A stretch of DNA of 64,000 nucleotides from positions 62,001 to 126,000 of the forward strand of contig NCGN01000003.1 in NCBI GenBank assembly GCA_002281575.1, written 5' to 3'. This document shows positions 33,544 through 43,703 of this stretch, piece after piece; positions within the stretch are counted from its first letter, which is position 1, and every line of letters begins with the position of its first letter. Under the pieces are notes generated by a model. It was not told the DNA's origin and ran no database searches. It saw only the letters and a list, made by a program, of their open reading frames with translations. A program made the position numbers and the translations under genes. This stretch comes from Sphingobacteriia bacterium 28-36-52. GTDB lineage: Bacteria; Bacteroidota; Bacteroidia; Chitinophagales; Chitinophagaceae.

Positions 33544-34971
33544 TTACTTTTTTACAAATAATGCTGAAACACTGTCACCAGTTAAATTCAGCAATGGTTG
33601 TGGAAATACACCAAAAACAAGCACCAGCAAAGTAATTATCACCAATGCTAATTTAACATTCAAAGGAATATCTGTTGCTTTTTCTGTAATTACATTTAAT
33701 TCTCCATAAATCACACGCTGTACCATATTCAATGTGTACACAGCAGCCAAAATAATACTAATGCCCGCAATAGCAGCCATTACCATATTGTATTGGAACA
33801 AACCGTTAAACATCAAGAATTCTCCAATAAATGCATTCGTGAGTGGTAAAGCCACATTTGCCAAAGCCATGATTACCAATAATATAGCCATCACAGGTGC
33901 TTTTTGTGCCAAGCCACCCAATTGACTCATATTTCTGGTGCCTAATTGCTTTTCAATTAAATCTGCAATAATCCATAGTCCAATCACATTTACACCATGA
34001 CTAAACATTTGAATCATTACACCATCCATTGCAGTTTGATTATTGGTAAACATTGCTGCACTCATTAAACCTATATGTGCAATAGAAGAATAAGCAATCA
34101 TGCGCTTAATATCGTCTTGACGTATGGCAATTAATGAAGCGTAAATCATACCAATAATTGAAAGTATGATTACCAAATTTGCAGATTGAGCTGCCGCATT
34201 AGGGAACATAGGAAGTATCCATCTAATTACTGCAAATACCCCCATTTTAACCATAATACCACTCATTACCATTGTAGTAGCAGTAGGCGATTGCTCATAA
34301 GCATCTGGCTGCCAAGTATGAAAAGGAAAAATGGGCATCTTTATGGCAAAAGCAATAAAGAATAACCAGAACATAATTGTTTCTTGTTGTGCAGTCAATT
34401 TAACTGCGTAAAAACTCTGTAATGAAAATGATTGATCAGCAGTGTTAAAGTACATGAATAATAAACCAATCAGCATTAATAGTGACCCTATAAATGTGTA
34501 TACAAAGAATTTAAACGTAACTGCAATTCTCTTTTCTCCACCCCAAATAGAACATAGAAAATAAACTGGAATTAATGCTAACTCCCAGAAAAAATAAAAC
34601 AATAATGCATCAGACGCTAGAAATACTCCCATTAATCCTGCCTGAGACAATAACATCAATCCATAAAAAGATGCTGCGTTTTTATACTCATTATTGTAAA
34701 CTGCAGTAAAAATTAAAGGAAAGGATACGGCTGTTAATAGGCTCAGCATTTTGGCCATGCCGTCTGCTTTTAACGTAATTCTACTTCCTAAATTATTTAA
34801 CCAAGCGGCGTCGTATCCTATTTCTCCTGTAGTAAATACGGCAACCAATGCAATTGCTAATGTTGCTATTGATGCTAACAAAGCAAAAGTTTTAGCCGAA
34901 TTACCTTGCTTTAATACAAATGCAATTAAGCCGGCTACCAGAGGTGTTAATATGAGTAATAAAGTAATCAT
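33544..34971 (-). CDS. nuoM: NADH-quinone oxidoreductase subunit M
   Basis: A 475-residue antiporter-like membrane subunit. Hallmarks are FFWELALIPVYFLCSIWGGE with the essential Glu in helix 5, KMPIFPFHTWQPDAYEQSP, and QDDIKRMIAYSSIAHIGLMS around the discontinuous helix. Length and order are normal. It follows nuoL by 25 bases and precedes nuoN by 18 bases. Confidence 0.97.
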   Translation of the reverse strand: MITLLLILTPLVAGLIAFVLKQGNSAKTFALLASIATLAIALVAVFTTGEIGYDAAWLNNLGSRITLKADGMAKMLSLLTAVSFPLIFTAVYNNEYKNAASFYGLMLLSQAGLMGVFLASDALLFYFFWELALIPVYFLCSIWGGEKRIAVTFKFFVYTFIGSLLMLIGLLFMYFNTADQSFSLQSFYAVKLTAQQETIMFWLFFIAFAIKMPIFPFHTWQPDAYEQSPTATTMVMSGIMVKMGVFAVIRWILPMFPNAAAQSANLVIILSIIGMIYASLIAIRQDDIKRMIAYSSIAHIGLMSAAMFTNNQTAMDGVMIQMFSHGVNVIGLWIIADLIEKQLGTRNMSQLGGLAQKAPVMAILLVIMALANVALPLTNAFIGEFLMFNGLFQYNMVMAAIAGISIILAAVYTLNMVQRVIYGELNVITEKATDIPLNVKLALVIITLLVLVFGVFPQPLLNLTGDSVSALFVKK

Positions 34972-34996
34972 TATTGCTAGCTACTTGATGAACGAT

Positions 34997-36946
34997 TTAA
35001 AATATTTTATCTAAAAAACGAATGATAGTGGAATCATTAAACCACACTATGAAAAACACAACCATCGATAAAATCATGATGAGCAAATAGCTGGCTACCT
35101 GTCCACTTTGAATTAATCTCAATTGCCTTGATCCGTAAGCAACCAACTTACCTACTCCATTAACTGCCCCGTCAATACCCGACTTCTCCACTACATTTTT
35201 CAAAATACCACCCAATGCATTTAATGGATTTACTACAATTGTATTGTACAATTCATCTACATACCACTTGTTAAGTAATAGTTTGCCCAATCCACTTTCT
35301 TCTGTATCGTTTGTATTTTGATAATTCTTGTAAGATTTTACTGCAAATGCAATTACGAAAACAATTAATAAAGTAACTACTCCCATCATTAAATACTCCT
35401 GGGAATGAGTTAAGTGATGTTCTTCTGCTAATTTGGTTGATTCAGCAAAAATAGGAGCTAAGAAATTTTGAAGCCAATGTTGGTTCTCCGCAAATACAGC
35501 GGGTATTCCTATAAATCCACCTACTACAGATAAAACAGCTAATACAATTAAAGGAATGGTCATTGCAGATGGACTCTCATGCAAATGGTGTTCTTGTTCA
35601 TGTGTACCCCTGAAATTTCCTAAGAATGTAAGGGTGTACAATCTAAACATATAAAATGCAGTCATTAAAGCACCACCCACTCCAATATAATAGAACAATG
35701 GATTGCTGCTATAAGCCGCAACTAAAATTTCGTCCTTAGAAAAGAAACCTGAGAAAGGTGGTATTCCAGCAATAGCTAAACAAGCTAACAAGAAAGTAAT
35801 ATGCGTGATAGGCATGTACTTTTTAAGGTTTCCCATTTTACGAATATCTTGTTCATGATGCATTGCATGAATTACAGATCCAGCACCCAAGAACAACAAT
35901 GCTTTAAAGAAAGCATGTGTCATTACATGAAATACAGCACCTGTATAAGCACCTACCCCTAATCCTAAAAACATATATCCTAATTGACTTACAGTAGAAT
36001 AAGCCAACACTTTTTTAATATCATTTTGTTTTAGTGCAATGGTAGCTGCAAAAATGGCTGTTGCCAAACCTATTACTGCAACCAGAGTTTGTGTAGCTGG
36101 CGCCATGGTATATAATATATTGCTTCTGGCAATCATATAAATACCAGCAGTTACCATGGTTGCAGCATGTATTAAAGCCGATACTGGTGTTGGACCTGCC
36201 ATGGCATCGGGTAACCAAGTGTACAAAGGAATTTGTGCACTCTTACCCATTGCACCTACAAATAGTAAGGTAGTAATAGCGGTAATATCAAAAGCAGATA
36301 ATTGAGAAATACCAGCAAATACATCTGTGTAATTAACCGTACCCAATTTAAAAATCAACCAAAATACTGCTAAAAGAAACCCAAGGTCTCCAATACGGTT
36401 CATGATAAATGCTTTTTTAGCAGCATAATTATAATCACCGTTTTTAAACCAATATCCAATCAATAAATAAGAACACAATCCTACTCCTTCCCATCCAATA
36501 AACATGATCACATAATTGCTACCCATTACGAGCAGCAACATAGAAAACACAAATAAATTCAAATAAGCAAAATAGCGTGCAAAATGATGAGGCGCTTCCT
36601 CTTTCATGTATGCAGTAGAATATAAATGAATCAAGAACCCAATACCAGTAATAATCAATAAAAACAGCACAGACAACTGGTCTATTTGAAATGCAAATGG
36701 AATGGTGAACGCTTCTGTTTGAATAAAATTAAACAGGGTAACTACTGAATTAATAGGTGCACCTCCGCTATTAGCAGCGGCTCCATACACTTGTCCAAAT
36801 AAAAAGCAGGAGGTTAAGAAAGACAAGAAAATCATTCCTGATCCTATTATACCTACGGCAGATTTAGACAAGCGCTGCCTGCCCAATCCGTTAATCAGGA
36901 AACCCAGCAAGGGAAACAATGGTACTAAAAAAGCAATTTTACTCAT
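34997..36946 (-). CDS. nuoL: NADH-quinone oxidoreductase subunit L
   Basis: The 649-residue largest antiporter-like subunit carries the lateral helix at its C-terminus that links the membrane arm. Recognised stretches are FIGWEGVGLCSYLLIGYWFK, MGKSAQIPLYTWLPDAMAGP, PVSALIHAATMVTAGIYMIA and QNDIKKVLAYSTVSQLGYMF. The C-terminal end (LIMILSMVVFFIVWFNDSTI) forms the last helix. It follows nuoK by 17 bases. All expected parts are present. Confidence 0.97.
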   Translation of the reverse strand: MSKIAFLVPLFPLLGFLINGLGRQRLSKSAVGIIGSGMIFLSFLTSCFLFGQVYGAAANSGGAPINSVVTLFNFIQTEAFTIPFAFQIDQLSVLFLLIITGIGFLIHLYSTAYMKEEAPHHFARYFAYLNLFVFSMLLLVMGSNYVIMFIGWEGVGLCSYLLIGYWFKNGDYNYAAKKAFIMNRIGDLGFLLAVFWLIFKLGTVNYTDVFAGISQLSAFDITAITTLLFVGAMGKSAQIPLYTWLPDAMAGPTPVSALIHAATMVTAGIYMIARSNILYTMAPATQTLVAVIGLATAIFAATIALKQNDIKKVLAYSTVSQLGYMFLGLGVGAYTGAVFHVMTHAFFKALLFLGAGSVIHAMHHEQDIRKMGNLKKYMPITHITFLLACLAIAGIPPFSGFFSKDEILVAAYSSNPLFYYIGVGGALMTAFYMFRLYTLTFLGNFRGTHEQEHHLHESPSAMTIPLIVLAVLSVVGGFIGIPAVFAENQHWLQNFLAPIFAESTKLAEEHHLTHSQEYLMMGVVTLLIVFVIAFAVKSYKNYQNTNDTEESGLGKLLLNKWYVDELYNTIVVNPLNALGGILKNVVEKSGIDGAVNGVGKLVAYGSRQLRLIQSGQVASYLLIMILSMVVFFIVWFNDSTIIRFLDKIF

Positions 36947-36963
36947 ATACTAAGTTGCGGGTG

Positions 36964-37299
36964 CTAGTTTTTCAATCGGTTCAAGAAATTAATATCTACA
37001 GAATGCGTATTTCGATACATCATTACAATGATGGCCAATCCTACACTCACTTCAGCAGCAGCTACCACCATAATAAAAAATACAAAAAGCTGTCCTTCTA
37101 CTCCTGTTGTTGCATTTGCATTATTCAATAAAGCAGCTCCATGGTGCATTTTTGAAAATGCAACCAATAAAAGGTTAACTGCATTCAACATTAGTTCTAT
37201 GCACATGAAAACGATAATGGCATTTCTTCTGGTAAGTACACCAATAATACCAATGCTAAACAAGGCTAGTGAAAAATAGATATAATATTGTATCGGCAT
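36964..37299 (-). CDS. nuoK: NADH-quinone oxidoreductase subunit K
   Basis: A 111-residue membrane subunit with three helices. [20 protein letters not shown] and [16 protein letters not shown] carry the conserved Glu of the proton path; the second Glu is in [18 protein letters not shown]. An Ala/Asn-rich loop (about 54-67) is slightly longer than in E. coli. It follows nuoJ by 17 bases and precedes nuoL by 17 bases. Confidence 0.96.
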   Translation of the reverse strand: MPIQYYIYFSLALFSIGIIGVLTRRNAIIVFMCIELMLNAVNLLLVAFSKMHHGAALLNNANATTGVEGQLFVFFIMVVAAAEVSVGLAIIVMMYRNTHSVDINFLNRLKN

Positions 37300-37316
37300 A
37301 ATTGCGTTGTTATGAA

Positions 37317-37820
37317 TTAATCTTTTTTACCAATTACTACTGCTCCAACCATTGCACTCAAAAAGAGTACACTGCTTATTTCGAATGGAACAACAAAATC
37401 ACTGAATAATGCTTTACCTAAATTTTTAATTAAACCAATATCGCCAGTTTTCATTAAAGCGGCTTTGCCAGAAAGTTCTGTTGCCTGCTTAACCAATGAA
37501 ACCAAAACCACTAAAAAACATCCTCCAGACACTACCCCTGCCAACTTCATCCACCAATTTTTTCTAGGCTCCCCTTCAGAGTTTAAATTCATTAACATGA
37601 TTACAAACAAGAATAAGACCATAATGGCACCAGCATAAACAATCAAGTTTACTATAGCTAAGAACTGAGCATTCAATAAAATATAATGACCAGATATGGC
37701 AAAGAATACAGCAATTAACCAAAGCACACTGTGTACTGGATTTTTACTAACCAGTACCATAATGGCGCTGAAGATAGCCAGTGCACTTAAAGAGAAAAAC
37801 AAAATTTGAATCGTATCCAT
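37317..37820 (-). CDS. nuoJ: NADH-quinone oxidoreductase subunit J
   Basis: A 167-residue membrane subunit with five helices. [20 protein letters not shown] and [20 protein letters not shown] are the conserved second and third helices; the latter includes the pi-bulge region important for coupling. The protein ends in [17 protein letters not shown]. It sits between nuoI (30 bases upstream) and nuoK. Confidence 0.96.
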   Translation of the reverse strand: MDTIQILFFSLSALAIFSAIMVLVSKNPVHSVLWLIAVFFAISGHYILLNAQFLAIVNLIVYAGAIMVLFLFVIMLMNLNSEGEPRKNWWMKLAGVVSGGCFLVVLVSLVKQATELSGKAALMKTGDIGLIKNLGKALFSDFVVPFEISSVLFLSAMVGAVVIGKKD

Positions 37821-37850
37821 TTCTTTGATTGTATTAAACAGGCAAAATTT

Positions 37851-38390
37851 TTAAACTCTTGCAGCTCCTCTCGCTGCTGCATATTCTTCCGGCGCATTGT
37901 TCTTATTTGGAATTAACAAATCGTCTTTCCCATATATGAATCCTTTTCTGGTAAAATTTGCTGGAGCAAAAGTTTCACTTAAATAAATAGCATCTTTCGG
38001 ACAAGCTTCTTCACAAAGTCCACAGAATATGCAACGAAGCATATTGATTTCATATTTAGCTGCATATTTTTCTTCGCGATACAAATGCTCTTCACCAGGC
38101 ATGCGTTCAGCAGCTTCCATCGTTATAGCTTCTGCCGGACATGCAACCGCACATAATCCGCATGCGGTACAATTTTCTCTTCCTTCTGCGTCTCTATTTA
38201 AAACGTGTAACCCTCTAAAAACAGGGCTAAACTCTCGCTTTTGTTCTGGATATTGAATAGTAGGTTGCTTCTTAAATATATGGCTAAAAGTAATGGCCAT
38301 GCCCTTTACTATATTGGGCAAATAAAGGCGCTCCATGAAAGTCATTGGCTCCCTACTTACTTCTTTTGCTCTGTTTGTTAAAGCTTGCAT
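37851..38390 (-). CDS. nuoI: NADH-quinone oxidoreductase subunit I, two 4Fe-4S clusters
   Basis: The 179-residue ferredoxin-like subunit binds clusters N6a and N6b. Two 4Fe-4S motifs are visible, CTACGLCAVACP at about 74-85 and CIFCGLCEEACP at about 120-131. The N-terminal helix region (LPNIVKGMAITFSHIFKKQP) sits on the membrane. It passes electrons from the NuoG side to NuoB. The gene lies 43 bases after nuoH in the normal order. Confidence 0.97.
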   Translation of the reverse strand: MQALTNRAKEVSREPMTFMERLYLPNIVKGMAITFSHIFKKQPTIQYPEQKREFSPVFRGLHVLNRDAEGRENCTACGLCAVACPAEAITMEAAERMPGEEHLYREEKYAAKYEINMLRCIFCGLCEEACPKDAIYLSETFAPANFTRKGFIYGKDDLLIPNKNNAPEEYAAARGAARV

Positions 38391-38433
38391 GTATTCTTTT
38401 ATATAAAAGGTTCACAAATGTATAATTTTGATC

Positions 38434-39483
38434 TTAACCCTGCTGCCATAATATCACTGCGCCAGTTGCCAACATATTTACCAAAGCCAGTGGTATTAAA
38501 CTTTTCCAACCCAAATTCATTAACTGATCATAACGGAAACGTGGAATAGTCCAACGAATCCACATGAAAAGGAATAAGAAAATAACAATCTTGGTAAGCA
38601 ACGATAAAACACCAATGATAGCTGCAATATTTGGGGCCAATGTAGATTCGTCTAAAAACGGAACATCATACCCACCAAAATACAAGCTAGCCATCACCGC
38701 GCTACTCATGATCATATTTACATATTCTGCAAAAAGATAAAAACCCAACTTCATAGAGGAATACTCTTGGTGGTATCCCATATTTAATTCGTTCTCTGCT
38801 TCTGGCAAGTCAAAAGGGGTTCTATTACACTCTGCCATTGCACAAACAAAAAATAGGATAAAGCCCAATGGTTGGTATACAATATTCCACCATGCACCAG
38901 GAGCCATTTGTTGATCAACAATGGTTTTTAAACTTAAGGATCCTGAAATCATTAATACCGCAATCAATGCTAAGCCCATGGCTAATTCATAGCTAATGGC
39001 TTGAGATGCACCACGCAAGGCGGCCATCAAAGAGAATTTGTTATTAGATGCCCAACCACCAATCATGATGCCATAAACACCCATACTAACTACCCCAAAA
39101 ACATATAAAATACCAATATTGATATCGGCAATTTGTAAATCTATTTTGCGACCAAATAACTCTACTGAACTACTCCATGGTATAACAGCACAAGTCATTA
39201 GTGCAGCAGTCATAGCCATTGCGGGACCCAATATAAACAGCCCTTTGCTTGCCGAATTAGGAATAATTTCTTCCTTCATGATGAGCTTTAATCCATCCGC
39301 TAAAGGTTGTAATAAACCCATTGGACCCGCTCTGTTCGGGCCTGGTCTATCTTGTAAAACTGCAGCCACTTTCCGCTCCGAAAAAGTAGTGTAAAGGGCT
39401 ATACCCAAACTAGCAAAAACAATAATCGCAATCAGGATTAGTTTTTCTAGCATCAATATCCAATCTAAGGCCAATAGTGTCAT
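38434..39483 (-). CDS. nuoH: NADH-quinone oxidoreductase subunit H
   Basis: The 349-residue membrane subunit forms much of the quinone chamber. Conserved stretches are TTFSERKVAAVLQDRPGPNR, GPMGLLQPLADGLKLIMKEE, AMAECNRTPFDLPEAENEL and GYHQEYSSMKLGFYLFAEYV. About eight helices are present. It starts 11 bases after nuoG. Length and motifs are complete. Confidence 0.97.
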   Translation of the reverse strand: MTLLALDWILMLEKLILIAIIVFASLGIALYTTFSERKVAAVLQDRPGPNRAGPMGLLQPLADGLKLIMKEEIIPNSASKGLFILGPAMAMTAALMTCAVIPWSSSVELFGRKIDLQIADINIGILYVFGVVSMGVYGIMIGGWASNNKFSLMAALRGASQAISYELAMGLALIAVLMISGSLSLKTIVDQQMAPGAWWNIVYQPLGFILFFVCAMAECNRTPFDLPEAENELNMGYHQEYSSMKLGFYLFAEYVNMIMSSAVMASLYFGGYDVPFLDESTLAPNIAAIIGVLSLLTKIVIFLFLFMWIRWTIPRFRYDQLMNLGWKSLIPLALVNMLATGAVILWQQG

Positions 39484-39494
39484 GCTTATGGTAA

Positions 39495-40592
39495 TTAGTC
39501 TTTGTTATGGTTAAAGTCGGTTGAATGAGCTGGTCTGTCTAACTGACTCAATGTTATATTCGGTTGATTCACTTCGCTTATTGAATGAATATCCATTAAT
39601 AACTTTGGTTGCCTTCCTGCATGAACTGCTTCAAAAGTTTCTGTTGGTTTATGAGTCCCCACTGTTCCAGCATAGTGTCCCTGTGCAATTACTGAATGGC
39701 GATCAATTAATCTTGGACCCTCTATTACCCAATCACTGGTTTGCTTTTTATCGAATCTGCAAGTATTACAAATCCAATCTTCTACTTCACCCCATTGGTC
39801 TTTTCTAGCTGTTACCCTGTACACTTCATCACCTCTATTCCACAAAGTAACTTTACCACTACAGGTTTTACAATCTCTATGCGCATCTACTGGCTTTAAA
39901 AACCAAACCCTGTTTTTAAATCGGAATGTTTTATCAGTTAATGCACCCACCGGACAAACGTCAATCACGTTTCCAATGAATTCATTGTCTAAATTCTTTT
40001 CAATATAAGTGGCAATTTCTGCGTGATCTCCTCTGTCTAATATACCGTGCTCTCTTTTGCCTGTTAATTGATCGGCAGTAAATACACATCGGTAACAAAG
40101 AATACAGCGCGTCATATGCAACTGAATCTTATCTCCTAAATCGTGCTTCTTAAATGTTCTGCGTTGAAACTCATAACGAGTGCCCGCTTTACCATGCTCG
40201 TAACTCAGGTCTTGTAAATGACACTCACCTGCTTGATCACAAACTGGGCAATCTAATGGATGGTTAATTAATAAAAATTCAACTACCCCATTGCGCGCAT
40301 CAATTACACGATCACTGGTAATATTCTTCACTTCCATTCCATCCATTACAGTGGTTCTGCAGCTTGCAACCAATTTAGGCATTGGTCTTGGATCTTTTTC
40401 AGAACCTTTGCTTACTTCCACTAAACAGGTTCTACATTTACCTCCGCTGCCTTCTAGCTTACTGTAATAACACATTGCAGGGGGAGCAACATCTCCGCCA
40501 ATCTTACGCGCCGCGTTTAGAATAGTTGTTCCAGCTGGAACTTCTACTGTGATATTATCAATGGTTACTTTAAATAATGGTTGTTCAGACAT
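39495..40592 (-). CDS. nuoG: NADH-quinone oxidoreductase subunit G, short form
   Basis: The 365-residue NuoG is much shorter than the 700-900-residue classical form because the molybdopterin-like domain is missing. What remains is the 2Fe-2S domain (CYYSKLEGSGGKCRTCLVEV), the His-Cys3 cluster site (NHPLDCPVCDQAGECHLQDL) and a 4Fe-4S pair region (RCILCYRCV, VIDVCPVGALT). After these comes a CKTCSGKVTL...CNTCRFDKKQ segment typical of the start of the lost domain. A short NuoG is usual in Bacteroidota. No leftover coding for the missing part is seen before nuoH, so this is not a fresh frameshift. Confidence 0.94.
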   Translation of the reverse strand: MSEQPLFKVTIDNITVEVPAGTTILNAARKIGGDVAPPAMCYYSKLEGSGGKCRTCLVEVSKGSEKDPRPMPKLVASCRTTVMDGMEVKNITSDRVIDARNGVVEFLLINHPLDCPVCDQAGECHLQDLSYEHGKAGTRYEFQRRTFKKHDLGDKIQLHMTRCILCYRCVFTADQLTGKREHGILDRGDHAEIATYIEKNLDNEFIGNVIDVCPVGALTDKTFRFKNRVWFLKPVDAHRDCKTCSGKVTLWNRGDEVYRVTARKDQWGEVEDWICNTCRFDKKQTSDWVIEGPRLIDRHSVIAQGHYAGTVGTHKPTETFEAVHAGRQPKLLMDIHSISEVNQPNITLSQLDRPAHSTDFNHNKD

Positions 40593-40599
40593 AACTTAA

Positions 40600-41952
40600 T
40601 TAAGCTGGTACATGAATAGGATCTGCATAATGTGCCAATCCATAATTTCTTTTTTGTGCATCTTCCGGATGATTCACATGCCATTCAAACTCATCTCTAA
40701 AATGTCTTATGGCAGCAGCTACAGGCCATGCAGCAGCATCACCCAACGGACAAATGGTATTGCCTTCTATCTTCCGTTGAATATCCCATAATAAATCTAT
40801 ATCGCTCATCTTACCTTTTCCGGTATCAATATTTTTTAGAATCTTCTCCATCCAACCAGTTCCTTCTCTACATGGCGAACATTGTCCACAACTTTCATGT
40901 CTGTAAAAACGAGCTAAAGTGTAGGTATTTTTTACAATACACTGGTCTTCGTCTAAAACAATAAATCCTCCAGAACCCATCATAGAGCCTGTTGCAAAAC
41001 CACCATCACTCAAACTTTCATAGTTCATTAAACGGGTTTCGCCTTTGGCTGTTTTCAACAACAAGTTGGCCGGCAAAATAGGTACAGATGATCCGCCCGG
41101 AATACAAGCTTTCAATCTTTTACCGTTGGCAATACCACCACAATATTCATCAGAATAAATAAATTCTTCTACTGAAATAGTCATATCTATTTCATACACT
41201 CCTGGCTTATTAATATTACCACATGCAGAAATTAATTTAGTTCCAGTAGATCTTCCCACACCAATTTTAGCGTATTCGTCTCCACCCATATTAATGATAG
41301 GAACCACTGCTGCCAAGGTTTCTACGTTGTTTACCACCGTAGGTCTTTTCCATAAACCTTCAATGGCAGGGAAAGGAGGTTTGATTCTTGGGTTTCCTCT
41401 TTTTCCTTCTAAAGATTCAATCAATGCAGTTTCTTCTCCGCAGATATAAGCACCGGCTCCTCTTTGTACATAAATATTACAATCGAATCCGGTTCCTAAA
41501 ATATTCTTTCCTAAAAAGCCATTGGCTTTTGCTTCATCAATTGCCTGTTCTAAAATATCTACAATCCATGCGTATTCACCACGGATATAAATATAAGTGT
41601 CGTTACTTCCCAACGCAAAAGAAGAAATGATTAACCCTTCTATTAACAAATGGGGTAAAAATTCCATCAAGTAACGGTCTTTAAAGGTACCTGGCTCACT
41701 CTCATCTGCATTACATACTAAGTGACGAGGAACACCTTCAGGCTTTGCAATAAAACTCCATTTCATGCCTGCTGGGAAACCTGCACCTCCTCTACCACGC
41801 AATCCACTTTTCTTTACCTCTTCAACAATAGCAGCAGGATCCATTTGCTTCAGCGCTTTTTCAACCGCTTGGTATCCGCCTTCTTTGCGATAAGTTTCAA
41901 AGAAACGAATGCCCGGGACATGTGCTTTTTCTAATAATAATTTTACACCCAT
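40600..41952 (-). CDS. nuoF: NADH-quinone oxidoreductase subunit F
   Basis: I choose the ATG at 41950-41952 (MGVKLLLEKAHVPGIRFFET), giving 450 residues. An upstream ATG would overlap nuoE by 38 bases and adds non-conserved residues. FMN/NADH motifs are GLRGRGGAGFPAGMKW (about 50-65) and GAGAYICGEETALIESLEG (about 165-183). The 4Fe-4S site is ESCGQCSPCREGTGWM with a further Cys in NTICPLGDAA. In the canonical complex this subunit oxidises NADH. Because the host NuoG lacks a domain and E/F are present, the enzyme should still be NADH-dependent. Confidence 0.96.
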   Translation of the reverse strand: MGVKLLLEKAHVPGIRFFETYRKEGGYQAVEKALKQMDPAAIVEEVKKSGLRGRGGAGFPAGMKWSFIAKPEGVPRHLVCNADESEPGTFKDRYLMEFLPHLLIEGLIISSFALGSNDTYIYIRGEYAWIVDILEQAIDEAKANGFLGKNILGTGFDCNIYVQRGAGAYICGEETALIESLEGKRGNPRIKPPFPAIEGLWKRPTVVNNVETLAAVVPIINMGGDEYAKIGVGRSTGTKLISACGNINKPGVYEIDMTISVEEFIYSDEYCGGIANGKRLKACIPGGSSVPILPANLLLKTAKGETRLMNYESLSDGGFATGSMMGSGGFIVLDEDQCIVKNTYTLARFYRHESCGQCSPCREGTGWMEKILKNIDTGKGKMSDIDLLWDIQRKIEGNTICPLGDAAAWPVAAAIRHFRDEFEWHVNHPEDAQKRNYGLAHYADPIHVPA

Positions 41953-41956
41953 ATTC

Positions 41957-42457
41957 TTAATTATTTGCGGCAGCATTTTTTCTGCACTCATCAATAATGG
42001 CGTCTACTTTTTCTTTGGTCAAATGCTCGCGATAATGTTTGCCCAATTGCATCATTGGCGCATAACCACAAGCCCCTAAGCATTCCACTGTTTTTAAGGA
42101 AAACATACCATCAGTGGTAGTTTCACCCGGCTTGATGCCTAATTTGGTTCCGATGTAATCAATAATATCATCCGATCCATTAATCATACAAGGACCAGTT
42201 TGACAAACTTCAAATAAATGCTTGCCAATTGGTTTCAAATTATACATGCTATAAAATGTAGCCACTTCATACACTTCAATAGGGCTAATCTGTAAAAGCT
42301 CCGCAACATAATCCATGGTTTCTGCGCTTAACCATCCACCAAAACTGTCTTGCGCTAAATGCAATACAGGCAGCAAGGCGCTTTTTTGTTTGCCTTCGGG
42401 ATAGCGAGCAACCAATCGGCTAAACTCTTTCAGTTGATCATCATTAAACTTACTCAT
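41957..42457 (-). CDS. nuoE: NADH-quinone oxidoreductase subunit E
   Basis: A 166-residue thioredoxin-like 2Fe-2S subunit. The cluster ligands are in CQTGPCMINGS (Cys-x4-Cys) and VECLGACGYAP (Cys-x3-Cys). The N-terminal helix bundle includes SALLPVLHLAQDSFGGWLS and VYEVATFYSMYNLKP. It lies 12 bases after nuoD and 4 bases before nuoF. Its presence with NuoF shows a full NADH-input module. Confidence 0.96.
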   Translation of the reverse strand: MSKFNDDQLKEFSRLVARYPEGKQKSALLPVLHLAQDSFGGWLSAETMDYVAELLQISPIEVYEVATFYSMYNLKPIGKHLFEVCQTGPCMINGSDDIIDYIGTKLGIKPGETTTDGMFSLKTVECLGACGYAPMMQLGKHYREHLTKEKVDAIIDECRKNAAANN

Positions 42458-42469
42458 ACGGTAATATTA

Positions 42470-43693
42470 TTAAGCATCCAATTCTCCTGCAATCAGGTTT
42501 AAACTACTCATGGTTAATATAGCGTCAGACAACATGCTGTCTTTTACCAACTCAGGATATGCCTGATAGTAAATAAAACAAGGTCTGCGGAAATGCAGTC
42601 TAAACGGCGTTCTTCCTCCATCACTAATCATATAGAATCCCAACTCTCCGTTACCACCTTCAACAGATTGGTACACTTCTCCCTTTGGCATATCAACTTC
42701 ACCCATGATGATTTTGAAATGCCAAATCAATGCTTCCATTTTAGTGTACACATCTTCTTTCTTTGGCAAATAGTATTCGGGAACATCTGCGTGGTAAACA
42801 TCAGCATCCGTTCCTTTAAATTCTTGCACTTTATTATACGCCTGTTGAATAATGCGCATACTCTGCCACATTTCTTGGTTACGCACCAAGAAACGATCGT
42901 AGTTATCGCCTGTTTTACCCACAGGAATATCGAATTCAAAATCTTGGTAACTACTGTATGGACTATGAACACGAACATCATAATCTACCCCAGCGGCACG
43001 TAAATTAGGACCAGTAAATCCATAATTCAAGGCACGTTCTGCACTAATAGGACCGCCACCAATGGTACGCTCCATAAATATTCTGTTGCGAGTTAACAAA
43101 CTCTCTAACTCGCCTAATGCAACTGGATATTCCTTTAAGAATTTCTCGAGTTTCGTAAACGCTGTATTTGTGAAATTCCTTTCAAAGCCGCCAATACGCC
43201 CAATATTAGTAGTAAGACGGGACCCACATACTTCTTCATATATTTCATAGATTAATTCGCGGTATTGCATTACATATAAGAAACCGGTAAACGCTCCAGC
43301 ATCAACCCCAACAATAGAATTACAAATTAAGTGATCGGCAATTCTAGCCAACTCCATAATTATAACCCGCAAGTAATCTACTCGCTTAGGAGTTTGAACA
43401 CCCAATAATTTTTCGCAGGTTAAATGCCATCCCATATTGTTAATAGGACTGCTACAATAATTTAAGCGATCGGTTATTGGAGTGATTTGATATAAGGGTC
43501 TTCTTTCAGCCAGCTTCTCAAATGCACGGTGAATATATCCAACAGTTTGATCACTAGAAACAACGCGTTCCCCATCTAACTCCATAATATTTTGGAATAC
43601 CCCATGCGTTGCAGGATGGGTAGGACCCAAATTAATGGTAGTGGTTTTACGCTCAATTGCGTCTTCTGCTAATGTTATATTATGATCACTCAT
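42470..43693 (-). CDS. nuoD: NADH-quinone oxidoreductase subunit D
   Basis: I choose the ATG at 43691-43693 (MSDHNITLAEDAIERK), giving 407 residues; the longer frame would overlap nuoC. The 49-kDa subunit lines the quinone pocket. Hallmarks are NLGPTHPATHGVFQNIMELD near the N-terminus, VGYIHRAFEKLAERRPLYQI, and the C-terminal ISDGGRTPFRLHFRRPCF. NuoC and NuoD are separate proteins here, not fused as in E. coli. Confidence 0.96.
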   Translation of the reverse strand: MSDHNITLAEDAIERKTTTINLGPTHPATHGVFQNIMELDGERVVSSDQTVGYIHRAFEKLAERRPLYQITPITDRLNYCSSPINNMGWHLTCEKLLGVQTPKRVDYLRVIIMELARIADHLICNSIVGVDAGAFTGFLYVMQYRELIYEIYEEVCGSRLTTNIGRIGGFERNFTNTAFTKLEKFLKEYPVALGELESLLTRNRIFMERTIGGGPISAERALNYGFTGPNLRAAGVDYDVRVHSPYSSYQDFEFDIPVGKTGDNYDRFLVRNQEMWQSMRIIQQAYNKVQEFKGTDADVYHADVPEYYLPKKEDVYTKMEALIWHFKIIMGEVDMPKGEVYQSVEGGNGELGFYMISDGGRTPFRLHFRRPCFIYYQAYPELVKDSMLSDAILTMSSLNLIAGELDA

Positions 43694-43703
43694 ATTTTTA
43701 ATT

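Noticed and set aside
39495..40592. nuoG as a frameshifted pseudogene
   Set aside because: All iron-sulphur motifs are present, short NuoG is normal in Bacteroidota, and no remnant of the missing domain lies before nuoH.
41957..41994. Upstream nuoF start overlapping nuoE
   Set aside because: The extra 14 residues are not conserved; ATG at 41950-41952 follows the nuoE stop by 4 bases.
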